NCBI RefSeq assembly: GCF_040819555.1
Contig: NZ_CP161920.1
Coordinates: 3,285,001-3,349,000, forward strand
Length of the DNA: 64,000 nt
Origin: Nitratireductor sp. GISD-1A_MAKvit
GTDB lineage: Bacteria; Pseudomonadota; Alphaproteobacteria; Rhizobiales; Rhizobiaceae
Direction of reading: 5' to 3'
The notes beneath the pieces are model-generated. The model was not told the DNA's origin. It was given only the letters and a program-made list of their open reading frames with translations, and searched no databases. Position numbers and translations under genes: made by a program. This document shows, piece by piece, positions 50,380-59,246 of the stretch. The stretch's first letter is position 1. Each line of letters opens with the position of its first letter.

Positions 50380-51382
50380 CATCCGAAAGAGGAACGGGAA
50401 ATGGCAAGCTCAGGTCCGCCGGAAGGGCAACAGAGCTCTATCGAAAACGTTCCCGACCAAACGTGAGGCAATGGCCTGGACACGGAGGATCGAGGCAGAA
50501 CTCGATACTGCGCCGGAGACGGTAGCTGAGCCTAACGCTCTCCCATCTCTCCATGAATTACTGGAACGCTACCTACTCGAGGTAACTCCGAGGAAGCGTG
50601 GCGCATCTGTTGAATCTTACCGGATTCGGAAGCTGCAACGGCATCCCATCGCGAAATTGCGTGCCGATCTGGTGGGACCAAGTGCGATTGCTGAGTATCG
50701 AGATGAGCGGTTGAACAGCGTCTCAGGCGAGACTGTTAGGCAGGACATTGTCCTCCTCAGTCAGGTGTACGGAACAGCTCGCAGAGAATGGCAGCTGTCA
50801 CTTCCAGCGAACCCTACTGCTGATGTGCGGAAGCCTCCTCCGGCAAAACCACGCACTCGTCGCGTCTCTGACGCCGAACTAAATAGCCTGCTCACCAGAG
50901 CAAAAAGCTTGCGCAATCCCCTAGTGGAGGCAATCATTCGTTTCGCGCTAGCCACTGGAATGCGTCGTGGAGAGATTCTTCGGGTGCGTTATAACGACGT
51001 TGACTGGCATCAACGCACGCTGAATATACCCCTGACGAAGAATGGACACCCCAGGGTAATCCCGCTGACACAAGCCGCAATGGAAATTCTCCAGGATAGG
51101 CGAGACGCAGAGAGCAAAAGTGAGCTGGTTTTTCCCATCTCGGCAAATGCGTTCAAGCTGGCGTGGCAACGCCTTAGGCAACGAGCAGGGATCGCTGATC
51201 TACGCTTCCACGATTTCCGGCACGAAGCTGTCTCGCGTTTCTTTGAGATTGGCCTTTCTCTACCAGAGGTGGCGCTAATATCGGGGCACAGAGACCCAAG
51301 ACAGTTGCTGAGATATACGCATATGCAAGCTGCTAAAGTTGCGCAAAAGTTACATCAAGCACAACGCGGGATAGGGGAATGA
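50372..51382 (+). CDS. Tyrosine-family site-specific integrase
   Basis: A 336-residue phage-type integrase. It has an N-terminal arm-binding segment (ASIRKRNGKWQAQVRRKG), a core-binding SAM-like domain and a catalytic domain with the Arg in ATGMRRGEILRVRY, HDFRHEAVSRF (HxxR), ISGHRDPRQLLRYTH with the second His and the tyrosine nucleophile. I chose a TTG start because it gives the typical ASIRKRNGKW beginning and has GAGG upstream. It lies just past tRNA-Arg and overlaps the next gene by ATGA. Confidence 0.92.
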   Translation: MASIRKRNGKWQAQVRRKGNRALSKTFPTKREAMAWTRRIEAELDTAPETVAEPNALPSLHELLERYLLEVTPRKRGASVESYRIRKLQRHPIAKLRADLVGPSAIAEYRDERLNSVSGETVRQDIVLLSQVYGTARREWQLSLPANPTADVRKPPPAKPRTRRVSDAELNSLLTRAKSLRNPLVEAIIRFALATGMRRGEILRVRYNDVDWHQRTLNIPLTKNGHPRVIPLTQAAMEILQDRRDAESKSELVFPISANAFKLAWQRLRQRAGIADLRFHDFRHEAVSRFFEIGLSLPEVALISGHRDPRQLLRYTHMQAAKVAQKLHQAQRGIGE

Positions 51383-51756
51383 AGGAACAGCGGTATCTGA
51401 CGCTACAACAGTTAGCTGAGAGGCTACAGGTGACAACACGAACGCTACGTCATTGGGCGCAGCAAGGGAAACTTCCCGGCGCGGTGAAGCTCTACAAGTG
51501 TTGGCGCGTTAAACCAGATGAAGTTGTTTCTTGGCTGAACAGCTTAGAACAGCCGTCAGCGGCTACACCTAGTAGAAGTAGAATGTTTGCATGGCCATCC
51601 GAGGTGCTAAAGGAACAAGCCGTCAGGCGCACGCCGCAGAACGAAGCTTCCCTAAGCGGTGCGGAAGATCTAGAGGCAAAGGTGCAACGGCTTCTTAAAC
51701 GCCGAAAAGAGCGTGAAGCGCAGAAGCAAAGACAAGTAAAACTTGGTGAAAGCTGA
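51379..51756 (+). CDS. Excisionase / AlpA-type helix-turn-helix protein
   Basis: A 125-residue protein with an N-terminal MerR-like winged helix: YLTLQQLAERLQVTTRTLRH then WAQQGKLPGAVKL and WRVKPDEVVSWL, the standard layout of excisionase-family DNA-binding proteins. The C-terminal half is charged and helical. Its start overlaps the integrase stop (ATGA), which fits a recombination directionality factor or regulator of the element. Confidence 0.78.
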   Translation: MKEQRYLTLQQLAERLQVTTRTLRHWAQQGKLPGAVKLYKCWRVKPDEVVSWLNSLEQPSAATPSRSRMFAWPSEVLKEQAVRRTPQNEASLSGAEDLEAKVQRLLKRRKEREAQKQRQVKLGES

Positions 51757-51863
51757 CGCATCTTATAATCAACTTATCCTATAGTACTGCCAATTTTATT
51801 ACTTTAATTTGCCCATCCCTGGACCCACCTAGTCTCCATCCTACAACCTAGAGGGAGACTATA

Positions 51864-52208
51864 ATGTCTTATCTATACAACCTTTTCTCCAGCATTGATT
51901 CCGGCGATATCGTCATCTCCACCTTCAAGCCAAACAAGATTGAAAAATATCCCATCGCGGAGATCGCGAAAGCCGAGAAGCGCATGCTGGAACTTGCGCC
52001 AAAGCAGAATGTCTACTTTGGCGTTGCGCCGATGCAGCCGGGCAAGAGGGGGCGTGGCAAAAATGCAGACGCATTGGCTATGCCCATGTTCATGATCGAT
52101 TGCGACATCAAATCGACCGAAGCGAACGTGCACTCCAAGAACGAGCTGCTGTTTGAATCCCTAGAGGGGTTTCACCTCATGCGCTGTCGGGATTGCCTTC
52201 TATCGTAG
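51864..52208 (+). pseudogene. N-terminal fragment of a plasmid/phage primase-like replication protein
   Basis: The 114-codon frame reads NVYFGVAPMQPGKRGRGKNA, then DALAMPMFMIDCDIKS and ANVHSKNEL. This pattern (FGV...P-G-RGxxxD-x-LxxP-x-x-x-x-D-x-D) is typical of primase-like replication proteins of plasmids and phages. The frame stops after only the first part of such a domain, and the sequence beyond position ~52165 belongs to a different gene in another frame. It is therefore the stump left by a deletion that fused it to the Argonaute remnant. Confidence 0.6.
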
Positions 52209-52860
52209 TCGCGACCGGCAATCGCTATGTACAAGCCTCGCTCAGATTTTCGATGAACTGGGGAACGGGCTCATTCTCCGGGGCACTCCGGTACAGATCG
52301 ACAAGTATGACCGCGTGCCCAGATTGACGGCACAGTAAGCCTACGATCTCATAGCGGCAGCACTAAACGAGTACCGCGTTGCCCTCCGCAATTTTCCGGC
52401 GCGTCTGGTAATCCACAAATCGTCGAATTTCACGCCCGAGGAAATTGACGGCATCGAAGGGGCTGTCCAAGACCTCCACATTGATGCCGTTGATTTCGTG
52501 ACGATACTGGATTCGAGACTGCGGCTTTTTCGGGATGGCAACTATCCCCCCTTCAGAGGAACGCTTGCCCGCGTCGAAGACAACAGGCTGCTTCTCTACT
52601 CAAGAGGCTCTGTCTGGTACTACCAGACCTATCCTGGTCTGTATGTTCCGCAGCCGATCGAGCTGAGGGTCGTCAAGTCAGAAGAGTCACCCACGCTGAT
52701 TGCAAAAGAAATCCTGGGGCTGACAAAGATGAACTGGAATAACACCCAGTTTGACGGGAAATATCCTGTCACGCTCGGCTGTGCGCGAAAGGTGGGCGAG
52801 ATTCTCAAGTACCTTGAAGACTCGGAGACTCCTCAAATCCGATACGGCTACTATATGTGA
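52165..52860 (+). pseudogene. Remnant of a prokaryotic Argonaute: PIWI domain only, long-B type
   Basis: Read in one frame, this gives about 230 codons resembling the PIWI domain of long prokaryotic Argonautes: AVGIAFYRSRDRQ, SLAQIFDELGNGLILRG, ARLVIHKSSNF, RDGNYPPFRGT, and finally LTKMNWNNTQFDGKYPVTLG with a YGYYM terminus. An in-frame TAA interrupts it at 52336-52338, and N, PAZ and MID domains are absent. The first catalytic position (VGIDxY in slicers) is Ala, as expected for the inactive long-B group. The frame after 52498 is still open from a GTG. Confidence 0.75.
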
Positions 52861-52893
52861 TGTCCCGGTGCAGATGGATCGGGAGAGTTCGTC

Positions 52894-53232
52894 ATGGATG
52901 AACAGAGACGTCGTGCAATCGCCTACGCAGCAGCCCAGAGGATCAATGGCAGCGGAAAAGGGACAATTTACAGTCACGACTCATCAAGCCATACGCATAT
53001 CACCGGCAGCGGTTCTAATCTGTACGACCATGAAGCGCAGGCGCATATTACCGGCTCCGGTTCCAATCTGTACCATCACGGCAGCCAGTCGCACATCAGT
53101 CTTCAGGTGAACGGCACGAATTTCTCCGGCTATGACCACGACTCCGGCCATCACTACCAGGGGTCGGTGAATGGTCAGTCCGTGCAGATTTACGACCACG
53201 GTGAAGGTCGTTACTTCAGCTACCAGGTCTAG
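52894..53232 (+). CDS. Small internally repetitive protein of unknown function
   Basis: A 112-residue protein starting MDEQRRRAIAYAAAQRINGS, with GGGAGAG upstream. It consists of about five tandem units of ~19 residues, with a core like HITGSGSNLYDHEAQA / HITGSGSNLYHHGSQS, and later degenerate units (NGTNFSGYDHDSGHH, NGQSVQIYDHGEGRY). The repeats are rich in Gly, Ser, His and Tyr-Asp-His, suggesting a beta-solenoid or stacked-strand fold. No family recognised. It lies between the Argonaute remnant and the convergent gajB. Confidence 0.65.
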   Translation: MDEQRRRAIAYAAAQRINGSGKGTIYSHDSSSHTHITGSGSNLYDHEAQAHITGSGSNLYHHGSQSHISLQVNGTNFSGYDHDSGHHYQGSVNGQSVQIYDHGEGRYFSYQV

Positions 53233-53261
53233 GGATCGCCGCACTTTCTGGAGGTGGTTTA

Positions 53262-55055
53262 TCACCCCTCTGCGAGGCGATTCTCGACCTCTGTGATGAA
53301 GCGTGAAAGGCTATGGGCGGAGTACATCAGATGTAGCTCGCTCTTGGCCCTGGTAAACCCGACATAGAACAATCGCCGGGCTTCGATTACCTGCGTAGCG
53401 CTAGGATTCGAAAACGGAATACGGCCGTCGTCGATCCCGAACATGATGACGACGGAAAATTCACGTCCCTTGGAGCTGTGAAGCGTCGATAGCTTGAGAC
53501 TATCGTTGCCTTCACCCTGGCCAGCAAATGTACCGAGCGTCATTTCCTGACAGTCGCCGGTGATCGTTCGTTCGATGAAGGCGCCGAGGGTTTCTCCTTC
53601 ATCCTGAAGCGTCCGGCAGACCGCAACAAGGGGTTCGATCACGGCTTCGTTCAGATCGGACAGCCATTGGGAGAGTGAGAGGCTGGCGTCACGGTGATCC
53701 CACAGGGTTTTCAGAAGTTTCCTCTGAAAAGCCAGAAACTCATCGTCGGTCCGCAGTCCTTCATAGAACAGGCGTTGCCCGTCATTGACCACGCGGCTGA
53801 ATCGCGGCTGGCCGCTTTTCCATCCGCCGCAGCACCAAACGGCGCACAGTTCGAGCCACCGCATTAGCCGGCTCGATCTTGGATAGAGCGCGTTTCCGTC
53901 CGTTCGGAGGTAGGCGAAGCCGTGTTCTTCTGCGGCTTCGGCGACGGCGTTACCGATCCATGCAGCGGGGTAGAGAATAGCGATCTCACCGAGACGAAGA
54001 TCGGGATGGCGGGCCTGTATTTCAGGCAGCAGAGTCGTGAACAAATATTCCGCGTGATTTGCATACTGGCCGGTTCGCGGATGGAAATAGATCGTACCCT
54101 CTTCAGCGCCGTCGACGGCCTCGTAGTCGCGTTCTTCGCCGAGGGCATAGCCTGATGCCGTGACGATTTTCGATCCGCAGCGGTAGTTCAGGCGAAGGCG
54201 AACGGTTTCTACGTCATCGCGCCCGGCAAGTTGCTGGAGCAGTTCCGGGTGAGCCCCTGTAAACCCGTAAATGGACTGATCGGCGTCCCCGACCGCGAGC
54301 AAGCGCATCCCTGCACTGAAACAAAGCCCCATCACCATGCGATGCAGGGCACGGCCCAAGTCCTGATATTCATCGACCGCCAGTATCGGGAACTTCGCCA
54401 GCAAGGCTTCTTGCAACCATTCATTGGCGCGAAGTGCGCGCACTGCCAGCAACGGCATATCGTCGAAATCGATTTTTCCCAGTGCACGAAGTTCTTCCTC
54501 GAACGCTTCGACGAGGCGGGCGAGTGCCGGATCACGTGTTCGCCATTCTTCCGATTCCCGATTGAGGATCGAGCGCCGGTAATTGCCCATCCTGAAATCC
54601 CAGTTTTGCGGATTGTCAGGGCCGGCAATCGTCCGGTTGAAGGCGCGTTCTAGAGCGAGCGCTCGTTCAGCCCTTGTCGCCACGGAAAACTCGTCCGGCA
54701 GTCCGAGGCCGGCGACCTTCGCATAGGGCATGACGATTTGCGTCAGTGAGAACGAGTGCACGGTACCGATGAAGACCCGCCCACCGGATTCGACACCAAG
54801 CGCTTCAAGGCGATCTTCCAGCTCTCGCGCACATTCGTTGTTGTAGGTAATACAGGCGAGCCCGCGTGGATCTTCAACATCCTCGGCGAGCATCCGCGCG
54901 AGCTTGATAGTCAGCGTCTTGGTCTTGCCGCTCCCCGGCCCGGCAAGGACGACGCAGTGCCCCTCGGACTCGTAGGCAGCCCACTGACCGTCATTTTCGC
55001 GCAGTTCTTCAGCGGCTTTGAGATAGAGCGCGCTGCTAGACACGGTCCACCACAT
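53262..55055 (-). CDS. gajB: UvrD/Rep-family helicase, Gabija component GajB
   Basis: A 597-residue superfamily 1A helicase. Motifs in order: VLAGPGSGKTKTLTIKLARM (Walker A), ILAVDEYQDLG (motif II), AVGDADQSIYGFTGAHPE (motif III), LSTLHSSKGREFSVVIMFG (motif V) and RRLFYVGFTRAKSELHLMYS (motif VI). It directly follows and overlaps an OLD-family nuclease gene, the defining order of the Gabija anti-phage system. The start MWWTVSSSALYLKAAEEL overlaps the gajA end by 20 bases; a GTG four codons later is equally plausible. Confidence 0.88.
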   Translation of the reverse strand: MWWTVSSSALYLKAAEELRENDGQWAAYESEGHCVVLAGPGSGKTKTLTIKLARMLAEDVEDPRGLACITYNNECARELEDRLEALGVESGGRVFIGTVHSFSLTQIVMPYAKVAGLGLPDEFSVATRAERALALERAFNRTIAGPDNPQNWDFRMGNYRRSILNRESEEWRTRDPALARLVEAFEEELRALGKIDFDDMPLLAVRALRANEWLQEALLAKFPILAVDEYQDLGRALHRMVMGLCFSAGMRLLAVGDADQSIYGFTGAHPELLQQLAGRDDVETVRLRLNYRCGSKIVTASGYALGEERDYEAVDGAEEGTIYFHPRTGQYANHAEYLFTTLLPEIQARHPDLRLGEIAILYPAAWIGNAVAEAAEEHGFAYLRTDGNALYPRSSRLMRWLELCAVWCCGGWKSGQPRFSRVVNDGQRLFYEGLRTDDEFLAFQRKLLKTLWDHRDASLSLSQWLSDLNEAVIEPLVAVCRTLQDEGETLGAFIERTITGDCQEMTLGTFAGQGEGNDSLKLSTLHSSKGREFSVVIMFGIDDGRIPFSNPSATQVIEARRLFYVGFTRAKSELHLMYSAHSLSRFITEVENRLAEG

Positions 55056-56845
55056 ACGCGATCGCGTTCTTGATATAATCCGGCGGCTTAATCCCGGCAG
55101 CGCGTGAAGCAAGCCTTTGCGCAAAACGGCCTTTGCCGATCACTTCGATAAGCTTGAGATAATTGTCTACATCAAGGGAAGAAGGATCGGCTTCCCATCC
55201 ATCAATCCAGCCTTGGCGCTCTGTGCTGAAGCTGGGTTCTTGCAGAGTCTCGATGATCTGGTCCGAAAAGTCGTTTTCGAACAGATCGACTTCGAGCGTG
55301 TAATCATTGATGAAGATCCCGAAATCTTCGCATCTTTCGCTGAATCCTACCTCGTTCTCCTCGCCGATCAGTGTTTCTAGTTCCTCGAGGACGGCAGCTG
55401 GCGCATGGCCGGTGCGCTGGCGCTCGACGGCGTTTATCAGTTTAGTAGCACGATTGATGGCAAGCGCCTTCTTTGTGCCCGCCTGTGGGTCCCAATCGGT
55501 CATAATCGAGAAGGGGATGCCGAGAGCTGTCAGGAACTTGGCGTAGGGCTTGAAATTGGTGCCAGCGACCGAGCAAACTGTGATGCCAAGATGGTCCAGC
55601 TCGTGCCCAAGCGAGCACGCAAAAGTGGGCATCAAAAATCTCTCTGCGTCGCCCTCGACTAGGATGATGCCACGGGCGAACAGCATCTCTGCGCGCGTGA
55701 TATCGAGGTAGCGCGCCAAGTCATCTGCTTCTGCGGTCGTCAGCGAAATGCCTGCGGTAGATCGCCCGACGGTGCCATGATCGCCAGCGTCCTTAAGCAG
55801 CAGCAGAGAGCGGAGCGGTGCGATGCTGGCGATATGAGGCGAGTGTGTCGTGAGCACGATAGAAATCGGCTGGTTGTCGTCGCCGCCGCTAAAACCTTCG
55901 AAAAGACGTCGGTATACAGAGCGCTGTAAATGCGGATGCAGATGTGCTTCCGGTTCCTCGATGGCGAGCAGCATATGATCGCGCTTGTTCTCATCCATCA
56001 AACGCTTCAGCTCCAGCGCTTTCAACGTTAGAAAGACGATGTTCGCCGAGCCGAGACTCGCATCATTGATTCCGCGTAGGGCCGTTGTCGATTAGCAGCC
56101 TGATATTGCGGTACAGTCTGGCGACGTCGGTCGCTCCGAAGCCAAGCGAGGGTTTGATATCCTGCTTCGGGCCGCTCATTGAGGCAAACAGTGCTCCGAG
56201 ATCGTCTTCGAGTTTCTTCACCGACGTGAAATCAGTCAGATGGGAGGTGGCCTCTTCGATCGACTCCTTGATGTCGTCCAGATCTTCTGTATCGACGCTG
56301 GCAAAGGCGCTTTCGATCAGCGGGCGCAGCGGGGATCGTCCCCAATTCCCCAAGTCGCTTTCGGCGTCGCGGAGAGCGGGGAGTACGTCCATCGTGATTC
56401 TGCGCCGGAGCCGGTGTCCGAATATCTTGTTCTCGCTTTCACCGCCGTAGCAGATGAATTCGTAATCTTCTCCGGAAGCTGGCACCCCTTCGAGGTCCGG
56501 TCTTGCGCGGAATTCGTAAGTAAGCCGTACTGTGTCGGCGTCATTATCTAGGCGAAAGTCTGTAAGTGTTGCGAGGATATCGGGATCATCGTCGAAGTTC
56601 TGAATCTCGACCGAAATGATGATTTTTTCGTCGGGCTCAAGCGGATCGAGCCCGTCCCAGAAGTCCGCCAAGCCGAGCTGCCGTGCGCTGTCCGGCAGAG
56701 TCGGATCGAATATCAGGCGCAGGGCGTAGAGCAGGTTGGTCTTGCCGACCCTGTTTTCACCGACGATGACGATATTTCCGGCGAGCTTGACATCGAGCAG
56801 CTTGAAGTTCCTGAAATTCTCGATCCTGATGCGCGATAAATGCAT
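55036..56845 (-). CDS. gajA: OLD-family ATPase/TOPRIM nuclease, Gabija component GajA, interrupted by a one-base frameshift
   Basis: The N-terminal ABC-type ATPase starts MHLSRIRIENFRNFKLLDVK with Walker A IVGENRVGKTNLLYALRL. The frame breaks at 56079-56081 (one extra G). The second part has the ABC signature region and Walker B LLAIEEPEAHLHPHLQ, then the TOPRIM domain with LVEGDAERFLMPTFA and the DxD-like FSIMTDWD. After correction it is 602 residues, close to known GajA. GajA is a nucleotide-sensing nicking endonuclease that works with GajB. It starts 7 bases after the fic stop. Confidence 0.88.
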
Positions 56846-56852
56846 AACGTCC

Positions 56853-58404
56853 TCAAATGGTCTCAGTTGAAAAGATGTCGCCATAGCTCGCCTCGATTCG
56901 AGCGACTTCTTCCTCTGTGAGGGCGGCAAATTCCTTCTCTTTGGCCCGGTTCGATAGCTTGCCGTCATTCTGCTTGAGGAAGCGGAAGAGCAGATCGACA
57001 GTGCGATCAGGCATTTCAATCATGCCTTCGACGCCTCGGCGGAATTCATCGTATCGCCGCAGGAATCGAGTCTCGTAGGGTAGATCATGCTCGATGGTAC
57101 GCTTGACGCATTCATAGAGAAATTCCGCGTGTGGGGTGGCGTCGAAGAAGCGGTAGAAGTCGCCTGTGTCGTTCAGAACCCTGACGTTGAACTTCTCGGT
57201 CGGCTCCCACTGGACCAGCGGCAACATGCGCTGCGAATAGGATTCAAGCGTCTCCCGGTATTGATCGATTTGGTCGAGGATCGCGGCCGAGACTGGGAAG
57301 ACGACGCCGGGCGGATTATAGCCGCGCTCGGAGAGTACATGATGGATGAGGTAGCGGTGAAGGCGGCCGTTTCCGTCCTCAAAGGGGTGGATATAGACAA
57401 AGCCGAACGCGAGGGTTGCGGCCGCAATGACGGAGTCCATATTCTGCGCCGGGCTCCGATCGAAGGCGATCATACCGTTCAGCAACGATGGCAGGTCTTC
57501 GTGGCGTGCACTGACATGGTCGGGCAAAGGCAAGCGAGTATCGCGATCATGGTCGCCGACGAAGCCGCCTTCGTGGCGGAAGCCGAGATTGATGAAGCGG
57601 GCGTCGCCGATAACGATGCGCTGAAGGCGCAAGAGTTCGTCCTCGTCGAGAGGCTGTTTGCCAGCTTCGCCGATCGCACGGCCCCCAGCGCTGAATGCGG
57701 TCTTGTGGGGGGCTTTCACCCTCGATTGCGTAGCTGGATTTCGAATCCTTCAGTAGCAGGAAAGCTGCCGTGCGGGCGAGGACGTCACGCGGCACGTCGG
57801 CGATGATGTCCTTAGCTCGCTGCGGCAGGTCATCGGCGATGAAGTGATCGAGTCGCTTAGTTCTGAAAACCAGCGGACAGAATTCGGGGGTGCCGGGCAG
57901 GTTGTTGCGCAGCCGATAGCGCGGCACCGTCTCGCCTTCGATGCCCCATTGCAGAGCGGGATCGAGCACGGGGACGTATTTGCCGGTCTGGGCATCGGGT
58001 AGGTCCAGACGCTCGCCGGTCAGCCATTCGTAGAGGAACCAGATACGCCGTGCGTAGGAGCCAGTCGGCTTGTCCCTGACGATCGCTTCGATCGGGGTTG
58101 GTCCGGTCGCAAGAAATAGGCGCTTTAGGACGGCTAGGTCGAGCCCTTCGTATTTGAGGGCGAAGGTCAGATGGCCTTCCAAGCTGGCGTCTGGCGCGTG
58201 GCGCGGCGTCATGATCCGCCAATTGTCCCGCTCCAGGATGCGGTGATGCGCACCAATGGCGCTCAGCGTGCGCGGCAGCGGGGCGTCTACCCTGTAGGCG
58301 TCCATCAGCGCGCTGTACCCGGCTGGCGCAGCAGGTTCAGGAAGGCGTCTTTCCTGAAAAACGGTCACTACGCCTGAAAACTGGTTCTGTGTGGCCGAAG
58401 TCAT
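56853..58404 (-). CDS. Fic-domain protein (probable AMP-transferase), class II, interrupted by a one-base frameshift
   Basis: A 516-residue protein after correction. The inhibitory helix motif SSYAIEGE ((S/T)xxxE(G/N)) precedes the Fic core, whose active-site motif is HPFEDGNGRLHR, a perfect HPFxxGNGR. The N-terminal inhibitory position makes it class II. The frame breaks at CCCCC 57682-57686 within RIQRWGRAIGEAGK. The C-terminus is a winged-helix-like helical region. The stop TGA overlaps the ribosome site (GAGG) of gajA, indicating translational coupling. Its first 17 codons lie in the repeat array. Confidence 0.88.
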
Positions 58405-58523
58405 GAAAACGGTGCCTTGTTCTGGTTATGCAGGTTCTAGAGAAGCAGCCTCACTGAAAAACAATTCTATCACGTGAAAAACGGTTCTGTCATGGATTTT
58501 TCGTGAAAAAGGGGTCTGACGGC
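58354..58523 (-). repeat. Six iteron-like repeats, two triplets with identical spacing
   Basis: Copies of roughly STGAAAAACGGTTCTGTCA have their TGAAAA core at 58355, 58375, 58404, 58455, 58475 and 58504. Spacings are 20 and 29 bases within each triplet, and the second triplet is displaced from the first by exactly 100 bases. The best copies are at 58454 and 58474 (CTGAAAAACAATTCTATCA and GTGAAAAACGGTTCTGTCA). The first triplet covers the fic start codon and first codons; the second lies upstream, where the promoter should be. Confidence 0.8.
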
Positions 58524-58534
58524 CCGTCTCCCTT

Positions 58535-58630
58535 CAAGACCAAGCCCTTCGGGCGAGCCAGCGGTTTCCCCGCCCTTCCGCGCTTCGCTTGTGCAGGGCG
58601 GGTGATCCCCCTCCGCTGGCTGCGGTCTTG
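58535..58630. repeat. Large nested inverted repeat, candidate structured RNA or ssDNA element
   Basis: Three complementary pairs nest inside each other: CAAGACC (58535-58541) with GGTCTTG (58624-58630); GCCAGCGG (58557-58564) with CCGCTGGC (58613-58620); and CCCGCCCT (58569-58576) with AGGGCGGG (58595-58602). A small hairpin GCCC-TTC-GGGC (58544-58554) branches off inside the outer stem. No convincing frame crosses it. It may be an origin, a transfer-related site or an RNA. Confidence 0.7.
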
Positions 58631-58655
58631 ACGGCTTCCCCCGCTCATTGGCGCG

Positions 58656-58688
58656 GGCCTAGTCCGGTTGCAGGGCAACCGGCTGGCC
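58656..58688. repeat. Hairpin CCGGTTGC-AGG-GCAACCGG with flanking GGCC arms
   Basis: A perfect 8-base-pair stem with a 3-base loop, extended by GGCC(T)AG / CTGGCC. It is followed on the plus strand by AATTTATAG. It could end leftward transcription of the mobilization genes, although it lacks a T-run on that strand, or be part of the neighbouring structured element. Confidence 0.6.
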
Positions 58689-58804
58689 AATTTATAGATG
58701 GGCAGGCGGGCGTTCCGCGCACATTAAACGATATGCGTGGCGATAGCGGACCTGGGACCGAAGTCAGGGATATGCGGTTGGCCGCGAGGCCAGCCGCACC
58801 GGCT

Positions 58805-58984
58805 TTAGAGCCGTGGAGCACGAGCCGCCAGCTCATGCTCGATGTTGCGGATCGATTCCAGCGCATCGTCGTGCTCTTGCGAGCCGCAGGCGGCGCGGGT
58901 GAAGGCGCGTTTTGCCTCTCCGAGCAGACAGTGCAATTCGGCGGTGCTGCGTGTTGCCGCTTCAAAACGTGAGACGAGTTTCAT
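58805..58984 (-). CDS. Small helical protein of unknown function
   Basis: A 59-residue protein starting MKLVSRFEAATRSTAELHCL, almost entirely helical, ending in HELAARAPRL. An excellent AAGGAGG ribosome site lies at the right distance before the ATG, which is the main reason to accept it. It is downstream of the mobilization genes on the same strand. Confidence 0.65.
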   Translation of the reverse strand: MKLVSRFEAATRSTAELHCLLGEAKRAFTRAACGSQEHDDALESIRNIEHELAARAPRL

Positions 58985-59246
58985 TGTATCCTCCTTCGTT
59001 TCAAGGAGGCCCCCGAACCACTCAGGGCCTTTCGGCCCCGGCACATATCATCGGCCTGGGAAGGCCTGATGGTTCGGAATCGGATTGAAACGGACAGGTG
59101 GATGCTGAAAAGGTGTCCTCATGGATTGAGGCGGTCAGCCACGCGAGCCGCAGAATTTTCAGAAGGTGCTGGGAGAGCAGGACGAGGCTTTGCCCCGCGC
59201 TGGATGCGCGAGGCCGGTGCTACAGGAGCTGGAGCCTAGACGGACA

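Noticed and set aside
58354..58523. CRISPR array
   Set aside because: Repeats are short, degenerate and spaced at 20/29 bases with no unique spacers of constant length, and no cas genes are present.
58540..58560. Second copy of the tRNA-Arg 3' end (CCCTTCGGGCGAGCCA) as an attachment site
   Set aside because: Two mismatches in 16, and it is part of the nested inverted repeat inside the element; mobilization genes lie beyond it, so it is unlikely to be the right boundary.
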